IMG/VR virus record: IMGVR_UViG_3300006749_000117
Coordinates: 1 to 24,796 of that record
Source: a virus
Strand: one strand, 5' to 3'
Length of the DNA: 24,796 nt
Shown here: one piece after another, positions 14,898 to 20,625 of the stretch
Numbering within the stretch: position 1 is the stretch's first letter
Layout of the letters: each line of letters begins with the position of its first letter
Position numbers and translations under genes: made by a program
Notes under the pieces: model-generated
The model's database searches: none
The model's input: only the letters and a program-made list of their open reading frames with translations
Told to the model about the DNA's origin: nothing

Positions 14898-15062
14898 ATG
14901 GAAGATATTATATACAGATCGGCAATTGGAACAGGAGGCTTTATAGCTACCCTTGAACTCTCTCCCGTGAACGAAGTGCTTGGTTTTTGCGTAGGTCTAG
15001 CGACCTTCCTTTATATGTCAGTATCCGCAATCAAGGTAATCAAAGAACTTAGAAAAAAATGA
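14898..15062 (+). CDS. Small membrane protein, 54 residues
   Basis: The ATG at 14898 opens a 54-residue frame with one clear transmembrane helix ('VLGFCVGLATFLYMSVSAIK') and a basic tail ('KELRKK'). A preceding GTGGF..A segment near residue 10-18 is weakly hydrophobic. The stop overlaps the next gene's start (ATGA), which supports real translation. It is the first of three consecutive small membrane proteins and may be a holin or holin partner. No family is recognised. Confidence 0.65.
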   Translation: MEDIIYRSAIGTGGFIATLELSPVNEVLGFCVGLATFLYMSVSAIKVIKELRKK

Positions 15063-15457
15063 CACCAGAACTAATAGCAATGCTCGGAGGAGGACTCAGT
15101 GGCTTCGTAATGAAGCTTATTGGGACACAGATGGAAAACCAATCCCGCCAATTTGAGCGTATGATCACATCTCAGCAGACAGCCGATGCCTCAGCCGATG
15201 CCGCCTCAAAGCGTGATAGTGGTGTTATAGTTCGTAGGTTCCTTGTAGTATCTACTGTCTTTGCCATTGTTCTTGCTCCATTCATCTTTGCGTGGACTGG
15301 CGTAGGTATTAGCGTTTCCAGAGATACTAGTGGCTTCTTAGGTCTATTTAAAGGCGTTAAATGGGAAACCATTCAAGGTTTCGTTATCTTACCTGAAATT
15401 AGGCAGACTGCCCTAGCCATTGTAGGTTTCTACTTTGGGTCATCTCAAATTAAATAA
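15059..15457 (+). CDS. Holin-like membrane protein, 132 residues
   Basis: The N-terminal segment 'LIAMLGGGLSGFVMKLIG' is amphipathic or hydrophobic. It is followed by a charged, alanine-rich helix (residues 24-55), then a strong membrane helix ('RFLVVSTVFAIVLAPFIFAW') and a C-terminal helix 'TALAIVGFYFGSSQIK'. This two-to-three-helix plan with the 'FYFG' ending is seen in marine phage proteins suggested to be holins. It is coupled to the upstream membrane gene by ATGA and followed without a gap by a third membrane gene. A lysis role is inferred from topology and clustering. Confidence 0.65.
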   Translation: MTPELIAMLGGGLSGFVMKLIGTQMENQSRQFERMITSQQTADASADAASKRDSGVIVRRFLVVSTVFAIVLAPFIFAWTGVGISVSRDTSGFLGLFKGVKWETIQGFVILPEIRQTALAIVGFYFGSSQIK

Positions 15458-15613
15458 ATGAATGAAATCTTGCAAATCATCGCATCCTTGTGGCCAGTGT
15501 CAATCGGTATCATTACGCTCATTGTTGTGCTGGCTCGTATGCACTACAACATCGAAGCTCTTACGGAAAAAGTCAGGGTCTTGTTTGATTTCCACAATAA
15601 AAGAAAAGATTAA
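15458..15613 (+). CDS. Small membrane protein, 51 residues
   Basis: The ATG directly abuts the previous stop (TAAATG). The protein has one N-terminal transmembrane helix ('LWPVSIGIITLIVVLARMHY'), then an amphipathic charged tail ('IEALTEKVRVLFDFHNKRKD'). A single N-terminal anchor followed by a helical tail fits an inner-membrane spanin or accessory lysis protein, though the tail is too short to cross the periplasm. It completes a three-gene membrane cluster before the portal gene. Confidence 0.65.
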   Translation: MNEILQIIASLWPVSIGIITLIVVLARMHYNIEALTEKVRVLFDFHNKRKD

Positions 15614-15622
15614 ATAAATTTT

Positions 15623-17152
15623 ATGAATAAATCTGCTCAATCTATCTACACCTCGTTAGAGGGTCACCGCTATCAATATGTTGATAGGGCGAGACAATGT
15701 TCAAAACTGACATTACCCTACGTCATGCCAGACGAGGGCTTCGGCCCTCACAGTCGTTTAGAAACACCTTTTCAGGGCGTTGGGGCCAGAGGAGTAAATA
15801 ACCTCGCATCTAAATTACTGTTAGCACTCCTACCTCCCAACGCCCCTTTCTTCCGTCTCAACGTAGACACCTTTGCTCTTCAGAATGAGGGCGCACCTCC
15901 TGAACTTATTACTGAAATTGAGTCCTCGCTACAACAAGTAGAGGAATCAGTAATGGATGAGATTAGTCGTGAGGCATACCGCACTGGCCTTCACGAAGCT
16001 TTAAAGCAACTTATCATCGCAGGTAATGCTTTAGTATACCTTCCCGATGATGGCGGCCTTCGTGTATTCCGTCTTGATCGCTACGTTGTAAAGCGCGACC
16101 CGATGGGCAAGGTTACTCACATTGCTACGAAGGAAACAATGTCCTACAAGACTCTCTCCGAGGAGATGAAAGCTGTTGTAGGCGAGGCTGACGACGCTAG
16201 TGAGAACGTCAACCTTTACACCGCTGTTTGTCTACAGGATAACAAGTGGCATGTCTATCAAGACATCAACGGCAACCCTGTTCCCGATTCGTATGGTACA
16301 TATGCCATTGACCAAAACCCCTTTATACCTCTCCGCTTCTCCCGCATCGACGGTGAGAACTATGGACGAGGCTACGTCGAAGAATACCTTGGTGACCTAC
16401 AGTCTCTTGAGAAGCTTACACAAGCTATCGTTGAAGGGTCTGCTGCGGCCGCTAAGGTGTTGTTCTTGCTGAATCCAAACGGTACGACTCGCGCCAAGGC
16501 TTTGGCTGAGACGCCTAATGGCGGCATCACTCAAGGCAACGCTGCTGATGTATCCGTTCTCCAGCTACAGAAATTTAACGACTTCCGTGTTGCTCAGGAG
16601 ACAATGAACAGTATCAAAGAACGCCTAGGCCATGCCTTCCTTCTTACCTCTGGTGTTGTTCGTAACGCAGAGCGTGTTACCGCTGAAGAGATTCGTATGC
16701 TCAGTCAGGAGCTGGAGACAGCTATTGGCGGCCTCTACTCGCTTCTGTCTACCGAGCTGCAACTCCCCATGATTAACCGTCTTATGAAGGTTATGAACAA
16801 GGCCAAGCGGCTACCTAAGCTACCTGAAGGAATTGTTAATCCAATCATTATTACTGGTGTTGAGGCTCTTGGACGTGGTAACGATTTACAGAAACTTGAT
16901 TTATTCTTGGCTGGCGCTGCACAGGTTGTAGGGCCGCAAGCAATCGCTGAATACGTTAGCGTTGGAGAATACTTCAAACGTCGCGCTACCTCGCTTGGTA
17001 TTAAGACTACAGGACTGGTTAAGACCGAAGAAGAGATCCAACAAATTCGCCAACAAATGCAACAAAACCAGTTGACAGAAAAGCTCGGTCCTGCTGGTAT
17101 AAAGGCACTGTCAGATCAGGCAGGTAACCTTCAACCAGAACCCGAATCTTAA
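15623..17152 (+). CDS. Head-to-tail connector (portal) protein, T7 gp8-like
   Basis: This 509-residue protein (T7 gp8 is 536) forms the dodecameric portal at the capsid vertex. It contains the family features 'QGVGARGVNNLASKLLLALL', 'PPNAPFFRL', 'GNALVYLPDDGGLRVFRLDR', 'GRGYVEEYLGDLQSLEKLTQ' and 'RVTAEEIRMLSQELE'. The C terminus is glutamine-rich ('IQQIRQQMQQNQ'). It starts the head module. The scaffold gene follows two bases after its stop. The start lies in the A/T leader TAAATAAATTTTATG. Confidence 0.96.
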   Translation: MNKSAQSIYTSLEGHRYQYVDRARQCSKLTLPYVMPDEGFGPHSRLETPFQGVGARGVNNLASKLLLALLPPNAPFFRLNVDTFALQNEGAPPELITEIESSLQQVEESVMDEISREAYRTGLHEALKQLIIAGNALVYLPDDGGLRVFRLDRYVVKRDPMGKVTHIATKETMSYKTLSEEMKAVVGEADDASENVNLYTAVCLQDNKWHVYQDINGNPVPDSYGTYAIDQNPFIPLRFSRIDGENYGRGYVEEYLGDLQSLEKLTQAIVEGSAAAAKVLFLLNPNGTTRAKALAETPNGGITQGNAADVSVLQLQKFNDFRVAQETMNSIKERLGHAFLLTSGVVRNAERVTAEEIRMLSQELETAIGGLYSLLSTELQLPMINRLMKVMNKAKRLPKLPEGIVNPIIITGVEALGRGNDLQKLDLFLAGAAQVVGPQAIAEYVSVGEYFKRRATSLGIKTTGLVKTEEEIQQIRQQMQQNQLTEKLGPAGIKALSDQAGNLQPEPES

Positions 17153-17154
17153 TT

Positions 17155-17919
17155 ATGTCCGACTTACAACAAGTAGTTATTAGTGAACCCAGCGAAGACG
17201 AGAATATCACGCTCGAACAACAAGCAGCTCTGCAAGATGAGAACAACACGGATACACCCGTAGAGAATGAATCAGCAGAATCTCAAGAGGAAGCCCGTCC
17301 TGAGTGGCTTCCTGAAAAGTTTCAGTCTCCTGAAGACTTAGCCAAGGCTTACAGCGAGCTAGAAAAGAAAGGCTCAACCAGTAATAATGATTCTAAAGAA
17401 GAAGCTCCTGCTGAGTCTAGCGAAATGAATACCGCTATTGAAGCGGCTACCGCTGAGTTCATGGAAGGCGGTGAGTTATCCGACAAGACCTTTGAATCTC
17501 TTAAGCAAGTTGGATTACCTCGTGACCTTGTAGAATCCTACATGGCAGGACAAGGAGCCTTGGCAGAAGGCCAAGTGGCTCAGGTCAAGGAAAGTGTAGG
17601 AGGCGAAGCTAACTACGAAGCTATGGCTGAATGGGCCGCTGATAACCTCGACGAAGGTGACCTCAACGCTTATAACGAAGTTGTAGAGAGTGGCACTATT
17701 GACCAAGCTCGTATGGCTGTTCGCGGATTGTTTTCACAATTTAAATCAGCAGGAGGTAAAGCTCCTACTCTTATGCAAGGCGCCACGCAAGGTGCGGGCG
17801 TTAAAGCTTTCGCATCCGCTGCTCAGGTAACTGAAGCAATGCGCGACCCTCGTTATAAGTCCGACCCAGCATATCGAAGCACGGTCGAACAGCGTCTAGC
17901 AGTAACTACTGCATTCTAA
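17155..17919 (+). CDS. Capsid assembly scaffolding protein, T7 gp9-like
   Basis: This 254-residue, very acidic protein lies between portal and capsid genes. 'RPEWLPEKFQSPEDLAKAY' followed by 'SELEKK' near residues 43-68 is the conserved scaffold motif. The C-terminal 'RDPRYKSDPAYRSTVEQRL' matches the family's capsid-binding end. It directs procapsid assembly and is then expelled. An intrinsic terminator follows immediately, separating it from the capsid gene; in T7 the two genes are adjacent. Confidence 0.93.
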   Translation: MSDLQQVVISEPSEDENITLEQQAALQDENNTDTPVENESAESQEEARPEWLPEKFQSPEDLAKAYSELEKKGSTSNNDSKEEAPAESSEMNTAIEAATAEFMEGGELSDKTFESLKQVGLPRDLVESYMAGQGALAEGQVAQVKESVGGEANYEAMAEWAADNLDEGDLNAYNEVVESGTIDQARMAVRGLFSQFKSAGGKAPTLMQGATQGAGVKAFASAAQVTEAMRDPRYKSDPAYRSTVEQRLAVTTAF

Positions 17920-17926
17920 TTTAACT

Positions 17927-17948
17927 GCCCTCTTCGGAGGGCTTTTTT
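17927..17948 (+). terminator. Intrinsic terminator after the scaffold gene
   Basis: A perfect 6-bp stem GCCCTC/GAGGGC with a TTCG loop is followed by six T, starting 8 bases after the scaffold stop. Confidence 0.88.
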
Positions 17949-17965
17949 GTATAACCTCTCTATGA

Positions 17966-18208
17966 ATGGCTAAACGTAAAGGGCTTTCCCTACGCAAAGA
18001 ACATAAATCTAAAACAGGTGGTCTGTCCGAGAAAGGACGTAAATACTACAATCGTAAGACAGGTTCTAAGCTAAAACGACCTCAGCCAGAAGGAGGCTCA
18101 CGTAAAAAATCGTTCTGCGCCAGAATGTCTGGAGTCAAAGGGCCAATGAAAGATTCTAAAGGGAGACCTACTCGTAAGGCTCTCGCACTGCGTAAATGGA
18201 AATGTTAA
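17966..18208 (+). CDS. Small basic conserved phage protein (DUF6321-like)
   Basis: This 80-residue, lysine- and arginine-rich protein is the first of five tiny basic genes between scaffold and capsid. 'GGLSEKGRKYYNRKTGSKLK', then 'RKKSFCARMSGVKGPM' and 'ALALRKWKC', is a conserved pattern that I associate with DUF6321-type proteins of marine phages. The function is unknown. The conserved cysteines at 'FCARM' and the final 'KWKC' could bind metal or form a disulfide. The high charge fits a DNA- or RNA-binding virion component. The family name is from memory of the motif. Confidence 0.75.
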   Translation: MAKRKGLSLRKEHKSKTGGLSEKGRKYYNRKTGSKLKRPQPEGGSRKKSFCARMSGVKGPMKDSKGRPTRKALALRKWKC

Positions 18209-18210
18209 TT

Positions 18211-18267
18211 ATGAAACGTAAAAACCTAAAAATAACTAAGGGTAAAAAGAAGCCCTACAAATACTAA
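18211..18267 (+). CDS. Possible 18-residue basic peptide in the relay
   Basis: An ATG two bases after the previous stop encodes MKRKNLKITKGKKKPYKY, half of it Lys or Arg. Its stop shares a base with the next start (TAATG). It may be a real peptide or just a translational bridge that carries ribosomes to the next gene. Position and the same overlap geometry as its neighbours support translation; size prevents confidence. Confidence 0.45.
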   Translation: MKRKNLKITKGKKKPYKY

Positions 18268-18410
18268 TGAACGCTAGACAGGCACTAACGCTTAAAAAGC
18301 ATAGTAAGCATCATTCAAAAAAGCACATGAAGCTTATGAAGGATGAGATGCGAAAAGGGAAAACCTTTACCCAAGCGCATAACCTAGCACAAAAACAAGT
18401 CGGCAAATAA
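18267..18410 (+). CDS. Small basic protein, 47 residues
   Basis: The frame opens in a TAATG overlap and ends in another one. The sequence is His- and Lys-rich: 'LKKHSKHHSKKHMKLMKDEM' then 'RKGKTFTQAHNLAQKQVGK'. The 'HSKKH..M..EM..G.(S/T)F..AH..A...VGK' arrangement recurs in small marine phage proteins of unknown role. It is predicted to be a helical, nucleic-acid-binding type of peptide. No membrane segment is seen. Confidence 0.7.
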   Translation: MNARQALTLKKHSKHHSKKHMKLMKDEMRKGKTFTQAHNLAQKQVGK

Positions 18411-18562
18411 TGGCTAAAATATGTCCTAAAGGTATTGCTTGGGCAAAGCGTACCTTCGACAAATACCCATCCGCTTATGCAAACATGGCCGCATCCAAGT
18501 ATTGCAAAGACCCAAAATATGGCAAAGGACGTAAGGGTCTAAAAGTTAGAAAGAAGAAATAA
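18410..18562 (+). CDS. Small basic protein with 'CPKG...YPSAYAN' motif
   Basis: This 50-residue protein, entered and left by TAATG overlaps, contains 'ICPKGIAWAKRTFDKYPSAY' followed by 'ANMAASKYCKDPKYGK' and a basic tail. The 'CxKG.AwAK..F..YPSAYAN..A..yCKDP' motif is conserved in marine phages, and a similar one exists in some large DNA viruses. No function is established to my knowledge. The two cysteines suggest metal binding or a disulfide. Confidence 0.75.
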   Translation: MAKICPKGIAWAKRTFDKYPSAYANMAASKYCKDPKYGKGRKGLKVRKKK

Positions 18563-18816
18563 TGGGTGAACTCGCAAAATGGAGAGCGCAGAACTGGGTC
18601 CGAATCGGAACAGATGGTAAAATCAAAGGCGCTTGCGGAACGTCTAAAAACAAAAAGAATCCCGACCGTTGCCTTCCAATGGCTAAAGCTAAGAGCTTAT
18701 CAACGTCTGAGCGAGCAAATACAGCTCGAAAGAAAAAGCGAGAAGGCTCCAAAGGAAAACAATTTGTAAGTAACACCAAGGCAGCTCGTGTGTCTTTACG
18801 TGTTAAGAAAAAATAA
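18562..18816 (+). CDS. Small basic protein with WxxI/CG/RCLP motif (DUF5872-like)
   Basis: This 84-residue basic protein closes the relay, starting in a TAATG overlap. 'LAKWRAQNWVRIGTDGKIKG' followed by 'ACGTSKN', 'DRCLPMAKAKSLSTSERANT' and 'ARKKKR' matches a family found in marine phages and large DNA viruses, typically W..(V/I)...G....CGR.......C.P..KA..(M/L)...ER..A.(R)KKR. I associate it with DUF5872, from motif memory only. The function is unknown. It ends 124 bases before the capsid gene. Confidence 0.75.
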   Translation: MGELAKWRAQNWVRIGTDGKIKGACGTSKNKKNPDRCLPMAKAKSLSTSERANTARKKKREGSKGKQFVSNTKAARVSLRVKKK

Positions 18817-18940
18817 TTTTGTCCCCTAAATGTGACAAGTAGCACAATGCCCTCCGTGGAGGATAACATTAGGTTAGCAAACGAAACATAATAGTGACAG
18901 ATCAAACCAAAATAATAAACCTAAAATAGAAAGTATAATC
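18817..18940 (+). promoter_or_regulatory. Noncoding leader of the capsid gene
   Basis: This 124-base gap precedes the most highly expressed phage gene, so a phage promoter is expected here. I see TTTTGTCCC near 18817-18825, which also occurs near 2684, and a small CCTC/GAGG hairpin (CCTCCGTGGAGG) near 18852. The 3' half is A-rich with TAGAAAG about 7-10 bases before the start as a weak ribosome site. I cannot identify the promoter with certainty. Confidence 0.4.
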
Positions 18941-19960
18941 ATGGCATTTACAAATAATGTTGTTCCCTCTCGCGTAGGGCAGGTCAACAGTGCTGGTGAC
19001 GTAGACGCTCTCTTCCTTAAGGTGTTCTCAGGTGAGATTCTCACGACGTTCGAGGAATCGAACATAATGAAGGATTTGCACACTGTTAGAACAATCTCTA
19101 ATGGAAAGACAGCGCAGTTCCCAGCTACTGGTGTAGCCACTGCGAAGTATCACACCGCTGGTGAGTCTCTTATCGAGGCTGACAACGGTTATCAATCCGA
19201 TATCAAGAAGAATGAAATCACCGTCAACATTGACGATGTTCTTGTTTCTTCGACATTCCTAGCAAACATCGACGAGTTAAAGACTCACTACGACGTTCGT
19301 AGCATCTATGCACAAGAGCTTGGTAAAGCACTTGCTAAACGCTTCGACATCGCTGTGCTTAAGACACTTGTTGCTGGTGCCCGTCAGGATGCTACCATCT
19401 CTGGTAACTCTGGTGGAACTGTTGTAAGTGGTGCTACCACTACTACAGGCACTGGTCTGCTTAACGCCTTGTTTGAAGTTGCTCAAAAGCTGGATGAAAA
19501 AGACATCCCTGCTGACGACCGCTTCGCTGTATTGAATCCTACTCAATACTACAAGCTTATTAGCGATCCTACCACTAACATCGCGCTTAATCGCGACTTT
19601 GGTGGTGAAGGTTCTGTTGCCTCTGGCACCGTGCCTATGGTTGCTGGTATCAAGATATTCAAGTCTAACCACCTTCCAAGTGGTAACCTTGCAAGCACTG
19701 CTACTGGTGACGGCGCATCAAACAATGATGTGTTCGACAAAAACCACAGCGGTTCTGGCAATGGTTCTGGCTACAATGGCAACTTTACAGCAACTAAATT
19801 CGTTGCTGGCCACAAAGCTGGTGTCGGCACTGTCAAGCTTCTTGACCTTGCCACTGAGTCTGATTACCAAATCGAGCGCCAAGGAACGCTCTTCGTTGCA
19901 AAATACGCTATGGGTCACGGTGTAATCCGTCCTGAGTGCTGCGTCGAAGTTACAGCTTAA
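18941..19960 (+). CDS. Major capsid protein, T7 gp10A-like
   Basis: This 339-residue HK97-fold capsid protein (T7 gp10A is 345) starts 'MAFTNNVVPSRVGQVNSAGD'. It contains the family blocks 'VFSGEILTTFEESNIM', 'ISNGKTAQFPATGVATAKYH', 'NIDDVLVSSTFLANID' and 'QELGKALAKRFDIAVLK'. It ends with 'AKYAMGHGVIRPECCVEV'. A Gly/Ser/Asn-rich loop near 245-275 is variable in the family. No frameshifted 10B-like extension is apparent, since an intrinsic terminator follows shortly after the stop. Confidence 0.96.
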   Translation: MAFTNNVVPSRVGQVNSAGDVDALFLKVFSGEILTTFEESNIMKDLHTVRTISNGKTAQFPATGVATAKYHTAGESLIEADNGYQSDIKKNEITVNIDDVLVSSTFLANIDELKTHYDVRSIYAQELGKALAKRFDIAVLKTLVAGARQDATISGNSGGTVVSGATTTTGTGLLNALFEVAQKLDEKDIPADDRFAVLNPTQYYKLISDPTTNIALNRDFGGEGSVASGTVPMVAGIKIFKSNHLPSGNLASTATGDGASNNDVFDKNHSGSGNGSGYNGNFTATKFVAGHKAGVGTVKLLDLATESDYQIERQGTLFVAKYAMGHGVIRPECCVEVTA

Positions 19961-19981
19961 TAAAGCTTAATCCTTAAAACC

Positions 19982-20020
19982 GTCCTCACCCTCTTTCATG
20001 GGGGTGGGGACACCCTTTTT
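19982..20020 (+). terminator. Intrinsic terminator after the capsid gene
   Basis: A 10-bp stem GTCCTCACCC/GGGTGGGGAC (one wobble) with a 10-base loop is followed by ACCC and five T. It occupies the position of the T7 Tphi terminator, just downstream of the capsid gene. Confidence 0.8.
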
Positions 20021-20030
20021 ATAAAATATT

Positions 20031-20624
20031 ATGCCAACTCTTACTACACAACTTGAAGCCGTTAACTCCATGCTGGGTCATATTGGTGAATCGCCCGTTG
20101 ACTCTATAGCAACACCCTCTGCTCTTCCTATCAGTGCCTCGACTGCGCTAACTATTTTGGACGAGGTAAGCCGTGAAGTTCAATCGGATGGTTGGCATTT
20201 TAATACAGAGTATGATGTTACTCTGAGTCCTAACGCCTCAAACAACATCGTCTTAGCCTCCGACATTATCGAAGCTGACGTGGATGACCACTCTTCCGAT
20301 ATTGTATGTCGCGGTCTAACCTTATTTAACCGCAAAGACAACACCTCTACTTTTACTAGTGACATAAAAGTCACACTAACTCGTCTGCTTGCTTGGGATA
20401 GCCTTCCCGAACCAGCCCGACGTTATATTACTTTACGTGCTGCACGTATACTACAAGGACGTATTGTAGGTTCTCGTGAATTGGAAGCACTCATTGCTCG
20501 TGACGAATACACAGCGAAAGCTCGTCTCGAAGAGTTTGACTCTAAGAACGCTGATCGAACAATATTTGACAATTTTGATACTGGAGCCAGAATTGGCATA
20601 AATCGAAACTACTCAATAACATAA
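20031..20624 (+). CDS. Tail tubular protein A (adaptor), T7 gp11-like
   Basis: This 197-residue protein matches T7 gp11 (196) in length and position. 'QLEAVNSMLGHIGESPVDSI' at the start, 'REVQSDGWHFNTEYDVTL' near 50 and 'PEPARRYITLRAARILQGRI' near 130 are family hallmarks. It forms the ring joining the portal to the nozzle. It begins after the capsid terminator, in the A/T leader ATAAAATATTATG, and the nozzle gene follows one base after its stop. Confidence 0.93.
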   Translation: MPTLTTQLEAVNSMLGHIGESPVDSIATPSALPISASTALTILDEVSREVQSDGWHFNTEYDVTLSPNASNNIVLASDIIEADVDDHSSDIVCRGLTLFNRKDNTSTFTSDIKVTLTRLLAWDSLPEPARRYITLRAARILQGRIVGSRELEALIARDEYTAKARLEEFDSKNADRTIFDNFDTGARIGINRNYSIT

Positions 20625-20625
20625 G

